A DNA stretch of 64,000 nt from Physella acuta (Eukaryota > Mollusca > Gastropoda > Physidae): NCBI RefSeq assembly GCF_028476545.1, contig NW_026732748.1, positions 186,001-250,000 on the forward strand, written 5' to 3'. This document shows, piece by piece, positions 53,809 through 64,000 of the stretch. The first letter of the stretch is position 1. Every line of letters begins with the position of its first letter. A program made the translations under genes and the position numbers. A model generated the notes under the pieces. That model was given only the letters and a program-made list of their open reading frames with translations, did no database searches and had not been told where the DNA came from.

Positions 53809-54425
53809 GGTAATCTATCATTTAGGTACGTAAAATCGGCCGAGGCCAGTAAATGAGAAAAAAGGGTGACTCATCAAATTTTTGTAATTTTTTTCACATG
53901 TTTAGAAAGATTTATGTAGCTAGTAAAAGTTACAGAAATGTTTCAACCCTTCATTCATGTACCTGTTTATAAACAATTGTATTAAAGTTTTCAGTAATAA
54001 ATAAAGATTAGCGATGTTTTCATCAGATGCAACCAAGCTCATTTACTTTAGAAGCCATCTTGTTTTAAGTTTCTTGGTAACATTTTATGATTTTAGCTAG
54101 ATTCTAGAAATTCAGGGGAAACCACTCTTATTTGCAGATGGCCTCTTTTTTATATAGCAAATCTTGCTCTTGTTTTAAGTCAATTTCTAGCCTTTATTGA
54201 TATATTTAGACATTGCATTTGGTTTATTATTCAATTATCTATTATATTTGACACAAAAATATATAATATACTTGTACTAAAGCCATAATCTATTAATTCA
54301 TAATATTAATAACATTAACATAATTATTAATTAATAAATAAATAATAATTAAGTAAGTGAGCCACCTTTCTCGCTAGTCAGACTAGCCTGGGGCCGATTG
54401 TACGTGCCTAAAACGATGGATTACC
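53809..54425. mobile_element. Merlin-like MITE, complete
   Basis: GGTAATCTATCATTTAGG at the left and GGTAATCCATCGTTTTAGG inverted at the right, with flanks CTATGTTT and CAATGTTT (7 of 8). It corresponds to 10623-11224 and to 41666-47074 without the retroelement. Confidence 0.72.
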
Positions 54426-54909
54426 CAATGTTTTAAATATACTAAAGGCCTAGATCGAGATTTAGATTAGATCTAGAAATAAAATAAAAAAATCACAAAC
54501 CCTTGATTTAGAATGTGAAGTGTGAGAAATGTCACATGTGTTTACAAAAATAAGATCAACCAAAATCAACCTAGCTGGGGCTTTGTATCTCTACTCAATT
54601 ATTTTAACTAGATTATATTATATAGACTATAGACGTTTGGACACGATGTTTTAAGAAAAATTCAACTGCAATTTTAAGGTGCGTTGTAGACTGAGGTGTG
54701 ACGTCATTTTGGTGGTGGGGGTCTGGTTTTTTGTGACAATGTGTGACGGAGGGGAGGGGAGGTAAAAAATCGTCAAAAAAAGCGTGACGTCATTTATGGA
54801 TGCCCCCCTAACATAGACCGCTGTCTACGTTTTGTCTTCTCTATGACATACTACTTTCAGAAAATACATTGATAAAATAGCTTCGCTGGTTTGATTCGAT
54901 GGTTTATTT
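54426..54909. other. duplicated intergenic spacer, left part
   Basis: Array spacer up to the point where an extra block interrupts it. No gene is seen. Confidence 0.5.
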
Positions 54910-55605
54910 TTACTTTCTCGTATATACGTAGTATAGAGAAAGTATTGTAATCGTGCAAAAAAAAAAAAATCGAGATTTTTACAAATCTCGACGTTTTACA
55001 CCTCACTGATACGGAAAAACATAATTTTGCAATCTTGTCCGTATGTCTGTGTGTGTGTGTGTCTGTCTGTCTGTCTGTCTGTCCGTGTGTAAACACGATA
55101 ACTTGAGTACCGTTACAGCTAGGTTGATGAAATTTCATATATAAGTATTTTATCAAAATCGTAGATCCGTATCAACTTTTGAGCGATTTCCGATAACCGG
55201 AAGTGGTACTTTTCCTACTTTGAATTTTTCAAAAGCCTATAACTTGAGTACTATTTCAGATAGATAAATGAAATTTCACATGTAAGTAAAAGATCTAATT
55301 CTCTACCTTCTGTTAAATTTTGAGTAATTTCCGTTGACTGGAAGGAGTAATTTACGCTACTTCCGATTTCTCAAAAAACTAATGTAAATTTTTAAAGTAC
55401 TAATAATATTGCGCACTATTATACGCGTTTTTATTCGGCGTTTGCTTGGTGCGCAATGTTTTTTTTATGAGATTCTATTCTATTTTTAAAAGTTTAAGTA
55501 TTTAAAATGGATTAAAAATCATAACTATATCCCCAGTTACCATCCCCTGTTGTTTTGTATAAGAATATTCGAGAAAGTTTAGGGGAGATCACTCCCGGTT
55601 TATTT
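54910..55605. mobile_element. unclassified 0.69-kb insertion in the F-G spacer
   Basis: The block is absent at the same point in the other units. GGTTTATTT stands at both edges (54901-54909 and 55597-55605), a likely 9-bp target duplication. The left end begins with the inverted pair ACTTTCTC...GAGAAAGT (about 54912-54943). GAGAAAGT recurs near the right end (about 55571), followed by a small hairpin (GGGAG-ATCA-CTCCC). (GT)n and (CTGT)n runs lie inside. Two diverged internal repeats begin ATAACTTGAGTAC and end AATGAAATTTCA (about 55100 and 55240). No protein is recognisable. Confidence 0.65.
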
Positions 55606-56049
55606 GAACAGTGTTGTCTTTCCTTATTCTAGGATGAAAATCGCGATTGGTAGACGTAGATCTAAATAGGATTGCTGATTGGATCTATTTTTAATCATAC
55701 GGATAGTTTATTGAGACAGTGTACATTACTTTAAAATACGGAGTGTATGATCACTTTCTGAACCCCACCTCCTAGTTACAAAAATCCTCCCCCCACCTCC
55801 CAGTGTGTTTGATGTCCAATATATTTATGGACGACCTCATACACGTACCTCAAACGTTTTTTTTAAAAATAGATCTATATTTTTTGTCAACAACTCGTGA
55901 TTCTAAGATTGTGAATATCAAGTTTGCTGACATACCTTTTACAGTAAAGAAGTAGTAATTATTTATTTGGAATTTTAAAATATTCAAACATTAATTTCAA
56001 AAGTTATATCAGTTACATCACCAGTATAATATTAAAGCTCACTCTCTCG
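55606..56049. other. duplicated intergenic spacer, right part
   Basis: Array spacer resumes at GAACAGTGTTG. No gene is seen. Confidence 0.5.
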
Positions 56050-56364
56050 CAATGGCGTAGCTAAGGGAGGGCGGGTGGAGCGGCCGCCCCGAGCGCCATC
56101 ACTAAGTGGGTACTAAAAAAAAAGAGGTAAAAATATTTTAAAGCTCAATTTAAGCTGAGGTAATGAATTATTACATAGAGTCAAAGTGTGGCACTGAAGC
56201 AAAAAGTTGAAAAACGAGTGACTGGTAAAAGCGCCACCAACCTTTTCAACTGGGGAAGGGCGTTTTTTTCACTAACATGAATAATTATAAATATAAATAA
56301 ATGGGAGATGGTCACAAAATTGAAACTTCATGTCGGGTGCCCGATATGGGTCGCTACGCCTCTG
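56050..56364. mobile_element. hAT-like MITE
   Basis: CAATGGCGTAGC at the left and CAGAGGCGTAGC inverted at the right, with CTCTCTCG and CTCTCTTG flanks. Confidence 0.6.
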
Positions 56365-56814
56365 CTCTCTTGCAGTACAAACAGATATAAAGTTACCAGC
56401 TTTTCAGGAAAAAAAAAACATTACACTTTATTATGAAAAGAAGTTGATTTTAATGAAGTTTTAACAAGATTATCAAAGGAAGTAGAAAACAAATGGTCTA
56501 GATTTAATAATTTAAATGAATTGCTAAAATGAAATCATGCTCAACATGGATGATATTCATAACTATACACACAGATCATGCAAAAGTTTCACTAATAATT
56601 TCACTAAAACTAATAGTAATAAAAAGGAATCTTTTTCAAATGCACATTGTGAAGCACACAAAAATTCAAATGATAACACTTTTGAGGAGATCATAAAAGG
56701 TTGACCCCCTTGCAGCATTTTACAGTATAGAAATATAATTTAATCTATTTATGAATGAGTTTGTTTACATATACTTTATTCATAAATGTTTAATTTGACC
56801 TACTTCTGAATCAA
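56365..56814. other. shortened 3' spacer of locus G
   Basis: Unit spacer in which about 0.8 kb (the poly-T/A, G-run or (AT)n part) is deleted near 56672. No gene is seen. Confidence 0.5.
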
Positions 56815-57120
56815 TTAATTGATGGCATTTTAGAGTAATTATCAACAGAAACTTTCTATTACGCTCATGCAACCTCTGCCGTATAACTTGCTTTGTGTTG
56901 ATAAAGATTAATTCTTGTAGCAAACTTTTAATAGCACAAATCACTCATGCGATGACATGAATTTTTTTTATGTTTTTATTTTTTTATATTAAGAAAACCC
57001 TTGATGACGCACATCACACTTATATGGTACTTTTCTATGAATAGCTTCATGTTGATTTTTGGAAAATCTTTGTAGTAAACGTTCTATGACACACATAACA
57101 CTCATGTGACCTTTAGTGCT
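56815..57120 (-). pseudogene. fossil zinc fingers 3' of locus G
   Basis: Same decayed remnants as after the intact genes, most like 13640-13937. Confidence 0.55.
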
Positions 57121-58865
57121 GAATGAATTGTTTTATGTTTATTTAGGTTAAACTTGGTGGTAAACTTTTTATGACAAACATCACTCATATAACTTTCGTG
57201 CTGAATGAATTGATTTATGTCTAATTAAAGTGAAACTGGTAATAAAATTTTTATGGCACACTTCACAATCATATAACTTTCGTGCTGAATGATTTGCTTT
57301 ATGTTTAATTAGAGTAGAACTGGTAATAAACTTTTTATGGCACACATCACATTCATGTAGTCTCTCTCCTGAATGAATTGCTTATGTTGATTAAGATGAC
57401 TCTTTGAGACAAATTTTTTATGACATACATCACACTCTTGTAACTTTTCTGGTAAATGAATTATTTTATGAACATTTTTATTAACCTGCGACTTTTCTGC
57501 TGAATGAATTGCTTTATGTTTAATTAGAGTAGAACTGGTAGCAAACATTTTACGACACACTTCACACTCATGTAGCCTCTCTTCTGAATGAATAGCTTTA
57601 TGTTGATTTAGGTTAATCCTTGTTGCAAATGTTTTATGACATTTATCACACTCATGAGACCTTTCAGCTGAATGAATTGCTCTGTGTTGCTTGAGGTAAG
57701 ACATTCTAGAAAATCTTTTATGACACACATCACATTCATGTAGCTTTTCTTCTAAATGAACAGAAGTTTTATGTAGATTTCGGTTACCCTTGGTAGTAAA
57801 TCTTTTATGACACACATCACACTCATGTGATTTTTCTCCTGAATGATATGTTTTATGTTGCTTAAGATAAGCTCTTTTAGAAAACGTTTTATAACAAACA
57901 TCACACTCATGCCACTTTTCTACTGAATGTATTGCTTTATGTCTAATTAGAGTAGAACTGGTAGTAAACTTTTTATGGTACACATCACATTCATGTATCC
58001 TCTCTCCTGTATGTATAGCTTTATGTTGATTTAGATGACTCTTTGAGACAAATTTTTACGACATATATCACACTCTTGTAACTTTTCTGGGAAATGAATT
58101 ATTTGATGTTGATTTCGATTACTCTTAGTGGTAAATTTTTTATGACACACAACACACTCATGTGATTTTTGTGCTGAATGAATTGTTTTATGTTTCTTTA
58201 GATAAGCTCTTTTAGAAAACAGTTTTATGACACATGTCACATTCATGTAGCCTCTCTTCTGAATGAATAGTCTCATGTTGATTTAGTTTACTTCTTGTAG
58301 AAAAGTTTTTATGACACACATCACATTCATATAACCTCACATCTGTGTGTGATTCTTTACATTTTACTAGAAGAGTTTTATACTTTGAAGATTTTAAGTT
58401 TTTCGTCTTACACTTCTTTAATAATTCAACCTGATTTGATATTGGATTTTTATTGTTGTTTATCAGAATATTCTTAAGCTCTGATAAATCAGTTGATATC
58501 TCTGTCTTTATATGAGAAATATTGTCAGTTAGAGTTATCTCTAGTGATAGGTTTGAACCTGCATTTAAACCATCAGGTTTTATATCTTCAAAAACTGAAA
58601 ATAAATTGAGTGTATCACTATCTGGTTTATTGTCTACATTTGTTGTAAACTCTTATAATAAATTATGATTTTTGTTTTCACATGTTGACAATACATTTGC
58701 TTTTGTGTCATTAATTTCTGTTAACTCCTCTTGTTTTATGTATTCAGCTGAAATTATATTGACAATATCTGGCTGGATATCCACAGTTAGCTCATGCTTG
58801 ATCCCTAAAACACTTGGTAATGCTTCTACACCAGCTTCTCTTTTTTTTCTATTCTTTAGCTCCAT
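57121..58865 (-). pseudogene. C2H2 zinc-finger locus G, decayed
   Basis: It starts MELKNRKKREAGVEALPSV at 58865 with IKHE in place of the first IKQE and an intact second IKQE. A TCA-to-TAA change ends the frame after residue 70 (near 58653). The acidic linker and first finger are still recognisable from 58640 to 58300. The finger region is split between frames (58276-58031 and 57983-57309, then a third frame), so at least four breaks exist. About 14 finger units can be counted. It shares the FSKRAYL fingers and their order with locus A and lies upstream of H as A lies upstream of B. Confidence 0.78.
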
Positions 58866-60599
58866 AACTAATAAATAAATAAATAATTTAAAAAAAAATT
58901 GAAATATTTCCAGAAATAATCAAGAAACATAAATTAAAATGTTCTTCGAAAACATGAATGCTGACTTATGGAGCTAAACATATTCTTTTCACAATATGCC
59001 AAACATAACACCTTTTTTAATTCTTCTGATTTTAGTCGCGAAAAAAGCGCCCTAGCTAGTCCTCTGGTTTTTTAACTTACTATAACATAAACAGCTGTCT
59101 ACGTGTTGTCTTCTATGATATACTACTTTCAGAGAATAAATTGATAAAAATCGCATAGCGGGTTTAATTCGATGGTTTATTTTTTATGGACGATCTTTTA
59201 CGTACCGCTAACATTTTTCCCAATAATTATTGTTTGTCAATAACTCATGGTTATAAGATTGTGAATATCAAGTTTGCTGACATATATTTTACAGTAAAGA
59301 AGTATTAATTATTTATTTGGAATTTTAAAATATTCAAACATTATTTTTAAAAGTTATATCAGTTACATCAACAGTATAATATTAAGGCTCACTCTCTCTC
59401 GCAGCGGCTGTCCCAAGCGCCATCACTAAGGTGGTGCCAAAAGAGGTAAAAAAAATATTTAAAAGCTCATTTAAATTTTAAGCTTAAGTATTGAATTATA
59501 CACAGTCAAAGTAGTAACAAAGCAAAAGCTAGTGACTGGTAAAAAAGCCCGACCAACCTTTTCAACTGGGTAAGGACGTTTTTTCCCACTAACATGAATA
59601 AATATAATATAAATGGGAGGTGGTCACAAAATTGATACTTCATGTCGGGTGCCTGATATGGGTCGCTACGCCTCTGCTCTCTTGCAGTACAAACACATAC
59701 AAAATTACCAGCTTTTCAAGAAAAAAAACATTACACTATATTTTGTAAAAAGTTTTGATTTTAATGAAGTTTTAACAAGATTATCAAAGGAAGTAGAAAA
59801 CAAATGGTCTAGATTTAATAATTTAAATGAATTGCAAAAATGAAATCATGCTCAACATGGATGATATTCATAACTATACACACAGATCATGCAAAAATGT
59901 CACTAGTAATTTCACTAATACTAATAGTAATAAGAAGGAATCTTTTTCAAATTGACATTGTGAAGCACAAAAAACATTCAGATTTTTTTGGACATAACTT
60001 AAGTAAATTGCTAAGATACACACAGCAGTCTTTTTTTTTTTTTGGGAAAAAAATGTCAATTACAGTTTTCTCTAAGGAAAAGATTTCCTCTGCTTTAAAA
60101 CATCAGGTTTTATATTCTCAAATGGATAAAAATCATTGTTTATCTGTTTTTTTTGTGTATTTTAATTTATTTCAAGATTAAGGTCTCATAAGAAATCAAG
60201 ATTTGTGTTTACACATTAAGAACAAAAATTTGACCTCTCTTAAATAATTTGCTTGATAAAAGCTAACTTTATTATGAACAATGTTATACTCATGTTGTCT
60301 CTATTGCTTAGGGGTCATCCATGTATGAAGTCAGCACAAGGGGTGTGGGGTGGGGAGAGACAAAAAAATTGACTAGGTCGGCATGTTGAACTTAACGTTG
60401 AAGTAGTCGAAGTATGTGTCAGTTTTTAGGTATTTAAGTAAATAGTCAAAGGGAGGAGTCGGGGGGGGGGGGGGGGGGGGAGGGAATTTTTGTGGACATC
60501 ATAAAGGGTTGACCCCTTGCAGCATTTTACAGTATAAAAATATAATTTAATCTATTTATGAATGAGTTTGTTTACACATACTTAATTCGGAAATGTTTA
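58866..60599. other. short-type spacer between G and H
   Basis: Matches 4410-6148: the junction AATTCTTCTGATTTTAGTCGC at 59020, a hAT-like MITE remnant without its left end (about 59405-59681), poly-T/A tracts and a 20-base G-run (60461-60480). The minus-strand AATAAA is altered here (ACTTAATTC). No gene is seen. Confidence 0.55.
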
Positions 60600-60902
60600 A
60601 TTTGACTTACTTCTAAATCAATTATTGATGGCATTTTAGAGTAATTATCAACAGAAACTTTCTATTACGCTCATGCAACCTCTGCCGTATAACTTTCTTT
60701 GTGTTGATAAAGATTACTCCTTGTAGCAAACTTTTAATAGCACAAATCACTCATGTGATGCCATGGGTTTATGTCAATTTAGTTTTTATTTTAAGAAAAC
60801 CCTTGATGACGCACATCACACTTATATGGTGCTTTTCCATAATAGCTTCATGTTGATTTTTGGAAAATCCTTGTAGCAAACTTTCTATGATACACATAAC
60901 AC
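60600..60902 (-). pseudogene. fossil zinc fingers 3' of gene H
   Basis: Homologous to 6149-6440, with decayed fingers after the shared stop. Confidence 0.58.
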
Positions 60903-63776
60903 TCAAGTTACCTTTTGTGCTGAATGAATTGTTTTATGTTTATTTAGATTAAACTTGGTGGTAAACTTTCTATGACAAACATCACACTCATATAACTTTC
61001 GTGCTGCATGAATTGCTTTATGCTTATTTAGGTTAGCCTTGGTGGTAAACTTTCTATGACAAACATCACACTCATATAATTTTCGTGCTGCATGAATTGC
61101 TTTATGCTTATTTAGGTTAGCCTTGGTGGTAAACTTTTTATGACAAACATCACATTCATGGAGCCTCTCTCCTGTATGAATAGCTTTATGTTGATTTAGG
61201 TTACCCCTGGTAGTAAACTTTTTATGACAAACATCACATTCATGGAGCCTCTCTCCTGAATGAATAGCTTTATGTTGATTTAGATTCCAATTCGAAGTAA
61301 ATTTTTTATGACATATATCACACTCTGGTAACTTTTCAGTGGAATGAATTAATTTATGTAGCCTTAGGTAGGACTTTCTAGAAAACTTTTTATGACACAC
61401 ATCACATTCATGTAAACTCTCTATTGAATGAATAGCTTCATGGTGATTTAGGTTAGTCCTTGTTGAAAATTTTTTATGACATACATCACACTCATGTTTC
61501 TTTTCTGCTGAATGAATTGCTCTGTGTTCAATTAGGTAAGACTTTCTAGAAAACCTTTTATGACACACATCACATTCATGTAGCTTTTCATCTGAATGAA
61601 CTGTTTTATGTAGATTTCGGTTACCCTTGGTGGTAAACTTTTTATGACAGACATCACACTTATATAACTTTTGTGCTGAATGAATTGCTTTATGTGTAAT
61701 TAGAGAAGAACTGGTATTTAAATTTTTATGGCACATATCACATTCATGTACACTCTCTCCTGAATGAATAGCTTTATGATGATTTACATGACTCTTTGAA
61801 GCAAATTTTTTATAATGTACATCACGCTCTTGTAACTTTTCATTGGAATGAATTAATTTATGTTGCTTTAGGTATGACGTTCTAGAAAACTTTTTATGAC
61901 ACACATCACATTCATGTAGCCACTCGTCTAAATGAATAGCTTTATGGTGATTTAGGTTAGTCCTTATTGCAAATTTTTTATGACATACATCACACTCATG
62001 TTTCTTTTCTGCTGAATGAATTGCTCTGTGTTCCATTAGGTAAGACTTTCTAAAAAACCTTTTATGACACACATCACATTCATGAAGCTTTTCTTCTGAA
62101 TGAACTGTTTTATGTTGATTTCGGTTACCCTTGGTAGTAAATGTTTTATGACACACATCACACTGAAGAGACTTTTCTGCTGAATGAATTATTTTATGTT
62201 TAATTAGAGTAGAACTGGTAGTAAACTTTTTATGGCACACATCACATTCATGTACCATCTCTGCTGAATGAATAGCTTTATGTTGATTTAGTTGACTCTT
62301 TGAAACAAATTTTTTATGACATACATCACACTCATGCAACTTTTCAGTGGAATGAATTAACTTATGTAGCTTTAGTGTGGACTTTCTAGAAAACTTTTTA
62401 TGACATACATCACATTCATGCAGCTTCTCTTCTGAATGAATTGCTCTGTGTTGGTTTAGGGAGGACTTTCTAGAAAACCTTTTACGACATGCATCACATT
62501 CATGCAGCTTTTCTCCTGAATGAATTGCTTTATGTTGATTTAGATTACTCTTTGAAGTAAATATTTTATGACATACATAACATTCATGTGACTTTACTGC
62601 TGAATGAATTACTTTATGTTTAATAAGGTTGGTCCTGTAAATAAATTTTTTATGACATACATCACATTCATGTAGTCCCTCTCCTGAATGAATAGCTTTA
62701 TGTTGATTTAGATACCTCTTTGAAGCAAATTTTTTATCACATACATCACACTTGTGTGACTTTTCCGCTGAATGAATAGCTATATGTTGATTTAGATTAC
62801 CTCTTGTAGTAAATTTTTTATGACAGACTCCACATTCATGTAACCTTTCTCCTAAATGAATTGCTTTATGTTGTTTTAGATATGTCCTAGTAGCAAACTT
62901 TTTATTACACATATTACCCTCATGTGACTTATCCGCTGAATGTGTAGCTTTATGTTTATTTAGGTTAGTTCTTCTAGTAAACTTTATATGACAAATATCA
63001 CACATGTGCAGCCTCTGTCCTGAATGAATTGCTTTATGTTGATTTAGATTCCTCTTTGAACCTAACATTTTATGGTTCACATCACACTTTTGTGCTCTCA
63101 CTATTTTGTGAAATTGTCCATGTTGGTTGAGTTTACTATTTAAGGGAAACCTTTGATTACACAGATAACATCCACATAGCCTCTCTCCTGAATGAATAGA
63201 TTTATGTTGATTTCGTTTACTTCTTGTAGCAAACTTTTTATGACACACATTACACTCATATGATCTGACATCTGTGTGTGATTCTTTACATTTTACTAGA
63301 AGAGTTTTATGCTTTGAAGATTTTAAGTTTTTCTTCTTACACTGCTTTAATAATTCAACCTGATTTGATGTTTGATTTTCATTGTTGTTTATCTGAGTAT
63401 TCTTAAGCTCTGATAAATCAGTTGATATCTCTGTCTTTATATGAGAAATATTATCAGTTAGAGTTGTCTCTAGTGATAGGTTTAAACCTGCATTCAAACC
63501 ATCAGGTTTTATATCTTCAAAAACTGAAAATAAATCAAGTCTATCTGGTTTATTGTCTACATGTGTTGTAAATTCTGATAATAAATCATGATTTTTGTTT
63601 TCACATGTTGACAATACATTTGCTTTTGTATCATCAATTCCTGTAAACTCCTCTTGTTTTATATATTCAGATGAAATTATATTGACAATATATGGCTGGT
63701 TGTCCACCTGGATCTCTAAAACACTTGGTAATACTTCTATATCAGCTTCTCTTTTTTTTCTATCCTTTAGCTCCAT
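60903..63776 (-). CDS. C2H2 zinc-finger protein H (28 fingers)
   Basis: The intact frame has 957 residues from MELKDRKK at 63776; a 20-codon upstream extension exists as in F and is not preferred. The N-terminal region shares with F the loss of KQELH after LEI and keeps IKQE and IKTE. Twenty-eight finger units follow. Finger 2 is intact (H-x3-H kept), finger 3 has Asn for the second Cys, finger 5 has Gly for the first, and finger 18 has lost both Cys. Fingers 14-19 and 20-25 repeat the six-finger order. Fingers 26 and 27 are near-identical neighbours with the unusual linker AARKLYE. The gene ends HSAQKVT, where most paralogues have HSALKVT. Confidence 0.87.
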   Translation of the reverse strand: MELKDRKKREADIEVLPSVLEIQVDNQPYIVNIISSEYIKQEEFTGIDDTKANVLSTCENKNHDLLSEFTTHVDNKPDRLDLFSVFEDIKPDGLNAGLNLSLETTLTDNISHIKTEISTDLSELKNTQINNNENQTSNQVELLKQCKKKNLKSSKHKTLLVKCKESHTDVRSYECNVCHKKFATRSKRNQHKSIHSGERLCGCYLCNQRFPLNSKLNQHGQFHKIVRAQKCDVNHKMLGSKRNLNQHKAIHSGQRLHMCDICHIKFTRRTNLNKHKATHSADKSHEGNMCNKKFATRTYLKQHKAIHLGERLHECGVCHKKFTTRGNLNQHIAIHSAEKSHKCDVCDKKFASKRYLNQHKAIHSGEGLHECDVCHKKFIYRTNLIKHKVIHSAVKSHECYVCHKIFTSKSNLNQHKAIHSGEKLHECDACRKRFSRKSSLNQHRAIHSEEKLHECDVCHKKFSRKSTLKLHKLIHSTEKLHECDVCHKKFVSKSQLNQHKAIHSAEMVHECDVCHKKFTTSSTLIKHKIIHSAEKSLQCDVCHKTFTTKGNRNQHKTVHSEEKLHECDVCHKRFFRKSYLMEHRAIHSAEKKHECDVCHKKFAIRTNLNHHKAIHLDEWLHECDVCHKKFSRTSYLKQHKLIHSNEKLQERDVHYKKFASKSHVNHHKAIHSGESVHECDMCHKNLNTSSSLITHKAIHSAQKLYKCDVCHKKFTTKGNRNLHKTVHSDEKLHECDVCHKRFSRKSYLIEHRAIHSAEKKHECDVCHKKFSTRTNLNHHEAIHSIESLHECDVCHKKFSRKSYLRLHKLIHSTEKLPECDICHKKFTSNWNLNQHKAIHSGERLHECDVCHKKFTTRGNLNQHKAIHTGERLHECDVCHKKFTTKANLNKHKAIHAARKLYECDVCHRKFTTKANLNKHKAIHAARKLYECDVCHRKFTTKFNLNKHKTIHSAQKVT

Positions 63777-64000
63777 AACTAAATAATTAAATAATTTTTT
63801 TTGAAAATAATATTTCCAGAAATAATCAAGAAGCATAAATAAAAATTTTCTTCAAAAACATGAATGCTGACTTATGCGGCTATGTATATTCTTTTCACAA
63901 TAAGCCTAACATAACACCTATGTCAAACAGCATTACAATGGATGCTTTTTGTGTCAAGAATATTAAGAGCAGTCACACACTACTAGTTTTTCCTCATTGT
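63777..64000 (-). promoter_or_regulatory. 5' flank of gene H, cut by the window edge
   Basis: Nearly identical to 52323-52546. The array unit therefore continues to the right of the window. Confidence 0.45.

Noticed and set aside
1-64000. tRNA or rRNA genes
   Set aside because: I saw no convincing cloverleaf with A and B boxes and no rRNA-like sequence by eye. A dedicated scan was not possible.

Overview
The window reads as nuclear DNA of an animal, most likely a mollusc and perhaps a gastropod. The reasons are its AT-richness, intron-poor arrays of C2H2 zinc-finger genes, Merlin, hAT and Helitron-type DNA elements, and a Ty3-type LTR element whose single long gag-pol frame resembles the animal Mag/K02A2.6-like group. 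The species guess is inference; the repeat classes are read directly from termini and target-site duplications.

The backbone is a head-to-tail array of eight C2H2 zinc-finger loci, all on the minus strand, called here A to H from left to right. A (3470-4409) and G (57121-58865) are decayed. B (6441-9151) and E (37560-40176) are nearly whole with one break each. C (13938-16571), D (21835-24888), F (49623-52322) and H (60903-63776) have intact frames of 877, 1017, 899 and 957 residues with 25, 30, 26 and 28 fingers. Each protein begins MELK(D/N)RKKR and carries an acidic region of about 170 residues with several psi-K-x-E (SUMO-type) motifs, then the finger array. No KRAB, SCAN, BTB or ZAD domain is recognisable. 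The first 2 kb of the window is the 5' flank of a further unit whose gene must lie to the left, so the array continues past the edge.

The full duplication unit is about 7.4 kb: gene, 5' flank with a possible 5'UTR intron, a Merlin-like MITE of about 600 bp, a conserved spacer, a hAT-like MITE of about 317 bp, a spacer with an (AT)n or G-run, fossil fingers, then the next gene. B-C, C-D, E-F and F-G follow this plan. A-B, G-H and the right part of D-E are a shorter unit type lacking the Merlin-like MITE.

Three intergenic intervals carry extra insertions. C-D holds a 0.73-kb element (19865-20591). D-E holds a 10-kb island (25460-35545) with telomere-like repeats, a solo Merlin-like MITE, a Merlin transposon with 8-bp target duplications (27248-30055), a Helitron-like element with six 342-bp tandem repeats (31164-33809) and several hAT-type MITEs. 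E-F holds a young Ty3-type LTR retrotransposon (41699-46482) inserted in the terminal repeat of a Merlin-like MITE. F-G holds a 0.69-kb insertion (54910-55605).

The intact genes probably encode nuclear DNA-binding proteins. Patchwork similarity, six-finger higher-order repeats, finger-scale tandem duplications and shared damage show ongoing unequal exchange or gene conversion. That pattern recalls the rapidly turning-over repressor clusters that vertebrates build from KRAB zinc fingers.
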